NCBI GenBank assembly: GCA_000525025.1
Contig: JCKJ01000001.1
Location: 496,001-560,000 of the forward strand
DNA length: 64,000 nt
Direction: 5' to 3'
Origin: Methylophilaceae bacterium 11
GTDB lineage: Bacteria; Pseudomonadota; Gammaproteobacteria; Burkholderiales; Methylophilaceae
The position numbers and the translations under genes were made by a program. A model generated the notes under the pieces. That model saw nothing but the letters and a program-made list of their open reading frames with translations, did no database searches and was not told where the DNA came from. Position 1 is the stretch's first letter; each line of letters begins with the position of its first letter. Below are positions 1 through 7,946 of this stretch, in pieces.

Positions 1-1
1 C

Positions 2-880
2 ACTGCCAGTGTGTCACGCGCTGCAGACGATTTGTCATTGTCTCAATCAGCGACCAGTACGGCATTAAGCGAATTAGAACGCCAATTCGATTTGCAACTA
101 TTTGATCGTGGAGGTAAAGCGCTGCGCATCAATGAAACGGGATTGCAGCTATTACCACGCGCTGTGGAGCTGTTAGATCGTGCCAAAGAGATCGAACACT
201 TACTACAAGGTCATGCTGGATTTGGCCATATGCGCATTGGCGCGACACTTACCGTAGGTAATTATTTGGCTACTATATTGGTTGCCAAGTTTTTGCAAGA
301 TCATCCGGAAAGCCGTATTCAGCTGCAAGTGCACAATACGCAAACCATTGTGCAGCAAATTGCTAACCACGAGCTAGACCTAGGCTTGATTGAGGGCGAT
401 TGTAATCATCCGGATATTGCTGTGCAGCCATGGATCGCCGATGAGCTGGTCGTGTTCGGCGCACCCAATCACCCATTGGCCAATCAGAAAAAGGTGAGTG
501 TAGAACAACTATTGCAAGAGCCTTGGATTCTGCGCGAAAAAGGATCTGGCACGCGTGAAACGTTTGATAAAGCTTTTCACAGCATGCATTCCAGACTCAA
601 AATTCGATTAGAGCTTGAACATACAGAAGCGATTAAGCGCGCAGTTGAATCTGGCTTAGGCATTGGCTGTATTTCGCGCTTGGCGCTCAAAGATGCATTT
701 AGACGAGGTAGTTTGGTGCCGATTGCCACGCCAAGTCTGGATCTCAGCCGCAATTTTTATTTTTTGTGGCATAAGCAAAAGTATCAAACAACTGGCATGC
801 GCGAGTTTTTAGCGTTGTGTAATGCGTTTACCGCGGGGGTAACGCGCAGCGATCTAGTGAACTTGCCGGATGTAGCATAA
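2..880 (+). CDS. LysR-family regulator, YeiE-like (5' truncated)
   Basis: A LysR-type transcriptional regulator whose first residues lie before the window. The frame is open from base 2 and reads TASVSRAADDLSLSQSA, the middle of the usual N-terminal winged helix-turn-helix, so the GTG at 11 is not the true start. The substrate-binding domain follows (from about residue 75 of the visible part) with TIGNY-like, DLGLIEG, ELVVFGAP and LREKGSGTRE segments. I recall these as typical of the E. coli YeiE type, so the subfamily call is from memory. It is followed 38 bases later by the ETF-ubiquinone oxidoreductase gene in the same direction, which may be co-transcribed or a target. The ligand is unknown. 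Confidence 0.85.
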   Translation, partial: TASVSRAADDLSLSQSATSTALSELERQFDLQLFDRGGKALRINETGLQLLPRAVELLDRAKEIEHLLQGHAGFGHMRIGATLTVGNYLATILVAKFLQDHPESRIQLQVHNTQTIVQQIANHELDLGLIEGDCNHPDIAVQPWIADELVVFGAPNHPLANQKKVSVEQLLQEPWILREKGSGTRETFDKAFHSMHSRLKIRLELEHTEAIKRAVESGLGIGCISRLALKDAFRRGSLVPIATPSLDLSRNFYFLWHKQKYQTTGMREFLALCNAFTAGVTRSDLVNLPDVA

Positions 881-908
881 CGGTGATAGAAATACGGATA
901 TAGAAATA
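881..908. repeat. 14-bp tandem repeat, two copies, directly after the LysR stop codon
   Basis: Copy 1 is CGGTGATAGAAATA (881-894) and copy 2 is CGGATATAGAAATA (895-908), differing at two positions. The array starts at the base after the stop codon and ends at the AAGGAA ribosome-binding site of the next gene. It is one of several short 3'-end duplications in this window. Confidence 0.7.
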
Positions 909-918
909 AGGAACAGCG

Positions 919-2574
919 ATGGAACGTGATGTGATGAATTATGATGTGCTGATTGTCGGTGCAGGCCCCGCAGGGCTATCGGCTGCGATTAAGATCAAGC
1001 AGCTGGCACAACAACAAGGGCAAGAAATCAGTGTGTGTGTACTTGAAAAAGCGTCAGAAGTCGGTGCGCATATCATGTCCGGCGCCGTCATCGATCCCAT
1101 TGCACTGAATGAGTTGATTCCCGATTGGCAAGAGAAAGGTGCACCACTGAAAACTGCGGTGCAGGATGATCAATTCTTGATTTTGGGTAAAACCAAGCAC
1201 TGGACGATTCCACACTGGCTATTACCACCGCTGATGAAAAACCACGGTAACTATATTGTGAGCCTTGGCGATGTTTGTCGTTGGTTGGGCGAGCAAGCTG
1301 AAGCACTTGGCGTGGAAATTTATGCGGGCTTTGCTGCGCAATCTATGTTGTACGATGAGAGCGGCGCAGTGGTGGGGATTATCACTGGCGATATGGGGCG
1401 TGATGCACAGGGCGAACCGACTGCACAATTTACACTAGGCATTGAAATCAGAGCTGCGTACACACTGATTGCTGAAGGTGTGCGTGGTTCGCTGACACGT
1501 GAGTTAGAAACCAAGTTTGATCTACGTAAAACAGCTTCGCCACAGAAATATGGATTGGGCTTTAAAGAAATATGGCGTGTGCACGCGGAACAACATCAGC
1601 CAGGGCTGGTGCAGCACAGTTTGGGCTGGCCACTCAACGCAGATACTGGCGGCGGCTCGTTTATCTACCACTACGGCGAGCAATTGGTGTCGATTGGTTT
1701 TGTTGTGCATTTGGATTACGCCAATCCACATTTATCTCCGTTTGAAGAATTCCAGCGCTTTAAAACGCATCCGGCCGTCAAGGCACTATTAAAAGAGGGT
1801 AAACGCTTAAGTTATGGTGCCAGAGCGATTAGCGAAGGTGGCCTACAGTCATTGCCTAAATTGATCTTTCCGGGTGGCGCACTCATTGGCTGCAGTGCTG
1901 GCATGGTGAATGTGCCACGCATCAAAGGCAGCCATAATGCAATGAAGTCCGGCATGCTTGCTGCAGAGGCTGTATTGAATGCTATTCAATCGCCCAATAC
2001 GGCGGGTGAACGTTTATTGCATGCCTATCCGCAAGCGTTGCAAGATTCTTGGGTATGGCAAGATTTGGATGCCGTGCGTAATGTAAAACCTTGGTTATCT
2101 AAACTGGGGAGTTGGGGTGGCATGCTGATGGGCGGTATGGAGATGTGGTTGCGCGCACTGCACGTGCGTTTACCGTGGACCTTACAGCATCAACAGGCCG
2201 ATCATACGTGCACACAGCCAGCCAACACAATGCCCGTCATCTCTTATCCAAAACCAGATGGTGTGTATAGCTTCGATCGATTGACTTCCATTAGTTTAAG
2301 CAATATTGCGCATGAGGCGAACCAGCCTTGTCACTTACAGCTACTAGATAACACTGTGCCCATTCGTATTAATTTGGCAACCTATGATGCGCCTGAGCAA
2401 AGGTACTGCCCAGCTGGTGTGTATGAAATTGTGCAGCAAGCATCAGCACCGGTATTGCAGATTAACGCGCAGAACTGCATCCATTGTAAAACTTGCGATA
2501 TTAAAGACCCCACCCAGAATATTGTATGGGTACCGCCGGAAGGTGGCAGCGGCCCGACTTACACAGGCATGTAG
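919..2574 (+). CDS. Electron transfer flavoprotein-ubiquinone oxidoreductase
   Basis: Membrane-associated FAD and 4Fe-4S enzyme that passes electrons from reduced ETF to ubiquinone. The N-terminus has the Rossmann FAD motif GAGPAGLSAA; the middle carries the GSHNAMKSGMLAAE segment typical of the family. The C-terminus has the cluster motif CIHCKTCDIKDP and ends GGSGPTYTGM, as in bacterial and mitochondrial ETF-QO. At 551 residues it is full length. The start at 919 is preceded by AAGGAA five bases upstream; a second in-frame ATG at 934 is less well placed. No ETF subunit genes are in the window, so the electron donor (fatty acyl, amine or amino-acid dehydrogenases in other organisms) cannot be told from context. 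Confidence 0.95.
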   Translation: MERDVMNYDVLIVGAGPAGLSAAIKIKQLAQQQGQEISVCVLEKASEVGAHIMSGAVIDPIALNELIPDWQEKGAPLKTAVQDDQFLILGKTKHWTIPHWLLPPLMKNHGNYIVSLGDVCRWLGEQAEALGVEIYAGFAAQSMLYDESGAVVGIITGDMGRDAQGEPTAQFTLGIEIRAAYTLIAEGVRGSLTRELETKFDLRKTASPQKYGLGFKEIWRVHAEQHQPGLVQHSLGWPLNADTGGGSFIYHYGEQLVSIGFVVHLDYANPHLSPFEEFQRFKTHPAVKALLKEGKRLSYGARAISEGGLQSLPKLIFPGGALIGCSAGMVNVPRIKGSHNAMKSGMLAAEAVLNAIQSPNTAGERLLHAYPQALQDSWVWQDLDAVRNVKPWLSKLGSWGGMLMGGMEMWLRALHVRLPWTLQHQQADHTCTQPANTMPVISYPKPDGVYSFDRLTSISLSNIAHEANQPCHLQLLDNTVPIRINLATYDAPEQRYCPAGVYEIVQQASAPVLQINAQNCIHCKTCDIKDPTQNIVWVPPEGGSGPTYTGM

Positions 2575-2790
2575 TTTTCACTGGTATATAACTTCGTATT
2601 CAAGTAAAGCCGCCCCGATTTGGTGTTGAGCTTGTGGCTCAATACCTAGAGTCATGTAGGGGGGATGCTTGAATGCGAGAAACAACCCCATATTTTGCAT
2701 CTCACCTCGCTTTTGAATCCATGGAATATAGAGTAAAGTGGCTTAACAAGATTCACCATGAGAGAGATGTGATGGGGTACTGATCGGCTT

Positions 2791-5700
2791 ATGAAAAATC
2801 TTTCATCATTTTCACGCAACATTTTACTGACACTGATCTGGTTTGTTTTTGTGGTCATTGCATTCTCTGTGTATGTGTACGCAGAGAAAAAAGTGGACAG
2901 TGTCAACGCGTTGCGCGTGAATTCCTTTAAGTTGGCAGAAGAGTTACGTCAATCATCGGAAGACCTTACCCGTATGGTGCGTGCTTACGTACTCACGGGC
3001 AACCCGGATTATAAAAAGTACTTTCAAGAAATTGTCGATATTCGCAATGGGGATGCGCCGCGTCCGGTAAATTACCAAGGGATATACTGGGATTTAGTGT
3101 TGAAGAACGACCAGCGCCCACGCCCCTATAGTCAAAAAAAAATCCCATTATTACAACTGATGCGAGAGCAGGGTTTTACTGACGCAGAGTTTTCTAAATT
3201 GACAGAAGCCAAAGATAATTCTGATTTCTTGGTCAAGTTGGAGTTGGATGCGATGGCTTTGGTGGAAGCCAATCCGAATAACCCCGACAGCAAAGCACAA
3301 GCAGTGCAAATGTTATATAACGACGCTTATATGCAAGGCAAAGCCAATGTCATGCGGCCGATTGACGCGTTGAATCAAATGGTAGACAAGCGTACGCAAA
3401 CTGCAGTTAACCAAGCGATGCAAGCGGCAAAGTATTTCAGGTGGATGTTTATTTTGTTTGGCGTGGTGCAGCTATGGATGCTGTGGCGTACTTACCGCTT
3501 GCTTGGTAACACCTTGGGGACTTCTGTTGACGCCTTGCATGAGCATATCGCGCGATTAGGCAGAGGCGATATTCATACGCCGATTCCCGTACCGGAGGAT
3601 AAGGCAGGAAGCGTCATGGGATGGTTATCTGAAACGCAAGTGAATTTAGCAAAGATAGATGCCGAAGAAAAGGCTGCGAGAATCCATAATGAGCGACTCA
3701 CGCAGTTGTATGCTGCTTTAAGTCAATGTAATCAGGCTATTGTGCGTTGCAATAACGAGTCCGAATTGTTTCCGCAAATATGCAATGTGGCGGTGACGTT
3801 TGGTGGTGTCAAAATGGCTTGGATAGGTTTGGTGGATACACATAGCCAGGATAGCCAAGTCATGCCAATTGCCTGTTATGGAGAAGGCGTTGAGTACTTG
3901 GAAGGGCTGCAAGTGTCTATCGATAGGCATCACCCTGCTGGGGGCGGCCCCATTGGTCAGGTGCTAAGAGAAGACCGTGCCTACTGGTGTCAAGACTTTA
4001 TGCGCGACCCGGCCACTGTGCCTTGGCATCAGCATGCCGAGAAGTTTGGTTGGGGATCGTGTGCTTGTTTGCCACTACATAAGCGTGGCAAGGTGATTGG
4101 TGCATTTACGTTGTACTCTGCAGAAATCGATGCGTTTGATGATAGTGCGCGTAAGTTGCTTGAGGAAATGGCATCGGATATTGATTATGCGTTAGACCGC
4201 TTTACGGTAGAGGTTGAGCGTGAGTTGTATCGAGAACATTTAGCGCATAGCGAAGAAAGTTTTCGCTTGATGTTGGAAAACTCCCTAGATGCCGTCATTA
4301 ATATGGGCGTCAATGGCTTAATCAGTGAGTGGAGTGGCGCTGCAGAAAAGATTTTTGGTTATCGTCGCGAAGAGGCTGTAGGCAGGCCATTGGGTGACTT
4401 AATTGTGCCACCGCAGTATCGTGAGGCGCATGCCAAAGGTATGCAGCGCTTATTGACCACGGGCGAAAGTAAAATCATCGGGCAACTTATCGAAATCATC
4501 GCCATACGGCGAGATGGCACAGAGTTTCCGGTAGAGATGTCGATTGCACAAGTGAACCGTGGTAATGAAGTGTTTTTTAGCTCATTTATACGAGACATTA
4601 CTGAGCGTAAAAAATCTGAAGCACGTATCCAATATCTCGCTAATCATGACGCCTTGACCGGATTGCCAAATCGGAACCAGTTACATGAGCGTGTGAAATA
4701 CTCTATTAGTTTGACCCATCGCACGCATGAAAAAATTGCGATCATGTTCTTAGATATTGATCACTTTAAAGATGTCAACGATACCTTAGGGCATAGCATT
4801 GGCGATTTGTTATTGCTTGAACTTGCTAAACGCTTGAAATCAATTTTACGTGAAGAAGATACCGTCTCACGTTTGGGCGGCGATGAGTTCATCTTTATGC
4901 TGCCTAATTCGGACGAATATGCGGCGGCACAGGTAGCCCAAAAGCTATTGCAGGTGATAGATCGGCCGATGCTGATTGAAAATCACCAACTATCAGTCAC
5001 GGCTTCTATAGGCATAGCGCTGTATCCCAATGATGGTATGGATCTAGAAACCTTGCTGCGAAATGCTGATGTGGCGATGTATAAAGCCAAGCAAGAAAAC
5101 CGCAACGGCTATCGTTTCTATACGGCCAAAATGCAAAGCCAATCGGCACGTAATCTTTTATTGGCCAGTGCGTTGCGGCAGGCGGTAGAGTTGAACCAGT
5201 TGGAAGTGCATTACCAGCCGCAGATGTCACTCAAGGGCCAGTGTGTTATTGGCGCCGAAGCATTGCTACGTTGGCATCACCCTGAGTTTGGATTGGTCAT
5301 GCCTTCTGAATTCATCCCAGTGGCTGAGGCCAGCGGCGTTATCTTGCCGATAGGTGAATGGGTGCTCAGGCAAGCGGTGCGTCAAGCCAAGCACTGGTTA
5401 CAAGATGGTTTTTCACCGCTGGTGATGGCGGTAAACTTATCGGTTGTGCAGTTCCGTGATCCGAATTTGCCAGATTTGGTGACGCGCATTTTGGAAGAAG
5501 AAGGCTTACCGCCGGAATATCTAGAATTGGAGCTGACCGAAGGCGTAGCATTGGCTGATCCACAAGGCGCTATTGCATTGATGGATGCGCTACACGCGCG
5601 AGGCGTACGTATGTCGATTGATGATTTTGGCACCGGCTACTCTTCATTGAGCCATCTTAAAAAATTCAAGGTGTATAAGCTTAAAATTGACCAATCGTTT

Positions 5701-5931
5701 GTACGTGACATCAGTACAGACGAAGAAGATAAGGCGATTGTCACGGCCATTATTAATATGGCACGCAGCCTCGGTTTAAAAACAATCGCAGAAGGGGTGG
5801 AGACTGCTGGTCAGTTAGCTTTCTTGCAAACGCAGAACTGTGATGAAGTGCAAGGCTACTACTTTAGCCGGCCATTGACGGTGGAAGCATTTGAAGCGTT
5901 TTTACGTAAGCAGCCATCATCGTTGAGCTAG
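2791..5931 (+). CDS. Membrane GAF-PAS-GGDEF-EAL c-di-GMP turnover protein
   Basis: Predicted inner-membrane signalling protein of 1046 residues. Membrane segments lie near residues 9-31 and 218-236, enclosing a roughly 190-residue periplasmic sensor region. A HAMP-like linker (about 240-295), a GAF domain (about 310-460) and a PAS domain (about 485-610) follow. The GGDEF domain (about 620-790) keeps RLGGDEF and an RxxD inhibitory-site motif (REED) five residues before it. The EAL domain (about 800-1040) keeps EALLRW, ELTE, DDFGTGYSS and EGVE, so both cyclase and phosphodiesterase activities look possible. Which dominates is unknown. The start has only a weak ribosome-binding site. It appears to be a single-gene unit. 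Confidence 0.9.
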   Translation: MKNLSSFSRNILLTLIWFVFVVIAFSVYVYAEKKVDSVNALRVNSFKLAEELRQSSEDLTRMVRAYVLTGNPDYKKYFQEIVDIRNGDAPRPVNYQGIYWDLVLKNDQRPRPYSQKKIPLLQLMREQGFTDAEFSKLTEAKDNSDFLVKLELDAMALVEANPNNPDSKAQAVQMLYNDAYMQGKANVMRPIDALNQMVDKRTQTAVNQAMQAAKYFRWMFILFGVVQLWMLWRTYRLLGNTLGTSVDALHEHIARLGRGDIHTPIPVPEDKAGSVMGWLSETQVNLAKIDAEEKAARIHNERLTQLYAALSQCNQAIVRCNNESELFPQICNVAVTFGGVKMAWIGLVDTHSQDSQVMPIACYGEGVEYLEGLQVSIDRHHPAGGGPIGQVLREDRAYWCQDFMRDPATVPWHQHAEKFGWGSCACLPLHKRGKVIGAFTLYSAEIDAFDDSARKLLEEMASDIDYALDRFTVEVERELYREHLAHSEESFRLMLENSLDAVINMGVNGLISEWSGAAEKIFGYRREEAVGRPLGDLIVPPQYREAHAKGMQRLLTTGESKIIGQLIEIIAIRRDGTEFPVEMSIAQVNRGNEVFFSSFIRDITERKKSEARIQYLANHDALTGLPNRNQLHERVKYSISLTHRTHEKIAIMFLDIDHFKDVNDTLGHSIGDLLLLELAKRLKSILREEDTVSRLGGDEFIFMLPNSDEYAAAQVAQKLLQVIDRPMLIENHQLSVTASIGIALYPNDGMDLETLLRNADVAMYKAKQENRNGYRFYTAKMQSQSARNLLLASALRQAVELNQLEVHYQPQMSLKGQCVIGAEALLRWHHPEFGLVMPSEFIPVAEASGVILPIGEWVLRQAVRQAKHWLQDGFSPLVMAVNLSVVQFRDPNLPDLVTRILEEEGLPPEYLELELTEGVALADPQGAIALMDALHARGVRMSIDDFGTGYSSLSHLKKFKVYKLKIDQSFVRDISTDEEDKAIVTAIINMARSLGLKTIAEGVETAGQLAFLQTQNCDEVQGYYFSRPLTVEAFEAFLRKQPSSLS

Positions 5932-6000
5932 GGCAATGCACTAAGGTATTGGACCAAGGTGTTGAACCAAGTAAGGCAATGAACTAAGGCAATTGACGTA
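5932..6000. repeat. Degenerate 13-bp tandem repeat after the GGDEF-EAL stop codon
   Basis: Units GGCAATGCACTAA (5932-5944), GGTATTGGACCAA (5945-5957), GGTGTTGAACCAA (5958-5970), then after GTAA, GGCAATGAACTAA (5975-5987) and a partial GGCAATTGAC. The array begins at the first base after the TAG stop. The rest of the gap up to 6158 shows no gene. Confidence 0.65.
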
Positions 6001-6158
6001 TTGTCAACTGCATGTGGATGGCTTTCAATGCATCATTGTAAGAACAGTTTATTTCAGATAGCATACGGTCCGGTTTGCAACCACTTGCGAAATAAGCAAG
6101 TACTTGATTGCAAGCGATAACTGGAACTCTGCGTAAATAACCCCTTGTTAAAGCCTAT

Positions 6159-6488
6159 ATGAAGCACAACTTCAATTCAGTGACACTCCAAATCAGACTG
6201 TTAATATTAACAGCGCTGATTAGTGTACTTGGATTGGCGGTGTTCTCGCATTATTCAGAAAAAACCTCCTACAGTGATGATACCGCGCGAGTGCGCGTGG
6301 CTGAAATACAAGAGATTTCCGGCGATGGTGAGTTGCCGCAGTATGATGACTATACGCCCGCTGCCATACTCAGCAGTGTCTTAATTCTTAGCATCAAAAC
6401 GTTCATCATGCTGGTGCTGTTTCGCAGCAAGCGTATTGCACGTTATTCTTTTTTACACCATATCCGTCCTCGTTCTCCCCCGCTTTAA
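6159..6488 (+). CDS. Hypothetical small membrane protein
   Basis: Not recognised. The 109-residue product has two likely membrane segments, about residues 11-27 (LLILTALISVLGLAV) and 68-86 (AAILSSVLILSIKTFIMLV), with an acidic stretch between them and a basic tail. The first segment could be a signal anchor. It stands alone between the GGDEF-EAL gene and the RND efflux operon, without a clear ribosome-binding site. The codon pattern and the two clean hydrophobic stretches make it plausible, but it may not be expressed. Confidence 0.45.
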   Translation: MKHNFNSVTLQIRLLILTALISVLGLAVFSHYSEKTSYSDDTARVRVAEIQEISGDGELPQYDDYTPAAILSSVLILSIKTFIMLVLFRSKRIARYSFLHHIRPRSPPL

Positions 6489-6563
6489 TTTCGCTTCTAC
6501 GCGTTTTGCCTAGGTCTCTAGAGTGCATCACATCACCAAGGTGCGCTCCCTCATTTGATTGCC

Positions 6564-6773
6564 TTATTCAATACCAGCTGTGTTGCTAGCCGCAATACAA
6601 GGTGTTATCCGGACATCTGTGATATTCAAAAAGATATTCAGATGTGACGGGCTAACGGTAATCGATGTGCGCCCAAGCAACGCGTTAGATTGATATTTCA
6701 GCGAAATACCATCTGCTGCACCTTGGCTAATGATTGTCGTGTTGTAAGCACCATGTAAGGTATGTGCGCTCAA
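6564..6773 (-). other. Uncertain short ORF or gene remnant upstream of the efflux operon
   Basis: A 69-residue reading frame on the minus strand occupies most of the gap 6489-6827. It contains a moderately protein-like stretch (AADGISLKYQSNALLG) but no recognisable domain, signal peptide or good ribosome-binding site. It could be a fragment of a decayed gene, a real small gene, or chance. The same gap must also hold the promoter of the efflux operon. Confidence 0.2.
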
Positions 6774-6827
6774 AATATCAATCGTGTTATCACTTCTTTT
6801 ATATTTTTACAGGCATTACGCACACTT

Positions 6828-7913
6828 ATGATCAATAAATTAGTTACAGTTTTAGGCTTAACGACGATCGTGTTGTTAAACGGCTGCCACAAGACAGAGG
6901 CACCTAAAGAAGAGGCCCCCAAGCTTCAGGTCAGTTCACCACTACGCAAAGATACAGTCATTACCAAAGAGTACGTGTGCCAAATACATGCGTACAGACA
7001 CATCGAATTAAGGGCGTTAGAAAAAGGCTATCTACAAAGTATTTTTGTAGATGAAGGGCAAACGGTGACGCAAGGCCAGCCCATGTTCAAGATCATGCCT
7101 AATATCTATCAATCTGATTTGCTGAAGGCCAAGGCTGAGGCCGATGTGGTTTCCATCGAATATCAAAATACCAAAGCACTGGCCGAAAAGAATATTGTTT
7201 CCGCCAATGAGCTAGCACTCGCAAAAGCCAAGCAGGATAAAGCGTATGCCGAAGTGAAGTTGGCTGAGACGCATTTGGGCTTTACCAATATCAATGCGCC
7301 ATTCGGTGGCATTATGGATCACCTCAACGCCAGAAACGGCAGCTTGGTGGATGAAGGTGATTTGCTCACCACATTGTCTGACATCAGCAAAATGTGGGTG
7401 TATTTTAATGTGCCAGAGGCCGAGTATTTGGACTACAAAGCTAATAAAGGCGATCAGTCTTCCACAAAAGTACAGTTGAGAATGGCCAATGGCGAGGTGT
7501 TTGACCAAGCTGGCGTGGTGGAAACTATCGAAGCGGATTTTGACAACAAAACCGGTAATATCGAATTCAGAGCCACTTTCCCCAACCCTAACAAGGTACT
7601 CAGACACGGGCAAACCGGCAATATCTTAATGGCTAAGCCGTATAAAAATGCCTTGATGATTCCGCAAAAAGCTACGTTTGAAATTCTCGACAAAACCTAT
7701 GTATATGTGGTGAATAAAGACAACAAGCTAGAGCAACGGTTGATCACGATTGCTGCCGAACAGCCACACGTGTTTATTGTGAAATCTGGCCTCAAAGACA
7801 AAGACAGAATTTTGTTAGAAGGTTTACGCCGTGTACATAGCGGTGAAGAGATCGAGGTCAATTATCAAGCGCCGGAGAAAGCCATGGCGTCACTCAACCT
7901 TTACGCAGAATAG
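6828..7913 (+). CDS. RND efflux periplasmic adaptor (membrane fusion lipoprotein)
   Basis: Periplasmic adaptor linking the inner-membrane pump at 7947 to the outer-membrane factor at 11119. Starting at the ATG at 6828 gives a 361-residue protein with a lipoprotein signal peptide ending LLNGC (Cys20 lipidated). A longer frame from 6762 would bury this signal. A lipoyl/barrel-sandwich half-motif (ALEKGYLQSIFVDEGQTV), an alpha-hairpin (about residues 75-145) and the second half-motif (INAPFGGIMDHLNARNGSLV) follow, as in the AcrA family. First gene of a three-gene operon, 33 bases before the pump gene. Substrates are unknown. The sequence style is closer, by recollection, to Bacteroidota adaptors than to AcrA/MexA. 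Confidence 0.9.
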   Translation: MINKLVTVLGLTTIVLLNGCHKTEAPKEEAPKLQVSSPLRKDTVITKEYVCQIHAYRHIELRALEKGYLQSIFVDEGQTVTQGQPMFKIMPNIYQSDLLKAKAEADVVSIEYQNTKALAEKNIVSANELALAKAKQDKAYAEVKLAETHLGFTNINAPFGGIMDHLNARNGSLVDEGDLLTTLSDISKMWVYFNVPEAEYLDYKANKGDQSSTKVQLRMANGEVFDQAGVVETIEADFDNKTGNIEFRATFPNPNKVLRHGQTGNILMAKPYKNALMIPQKATFEILDKTYVYVVNKDNKLEQRLITIAAEQPHVFIVKSGLKDKDRILLEGLRRVHSGEEIEVNYQAPEKAMASLNLYAE

Positions 7914-7946
7914 TCGCGCAGAAAGTACACAGAGAGTACCTACATT

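Noticed and set aside
2575-2790. Possible c-di-GMP riboswitch before the GGDEF-EAL gene
   Set aside because: Only a weak TTGAGC/GCTCAA hairpin is present; the conserved GEMM core sequences are not seen.
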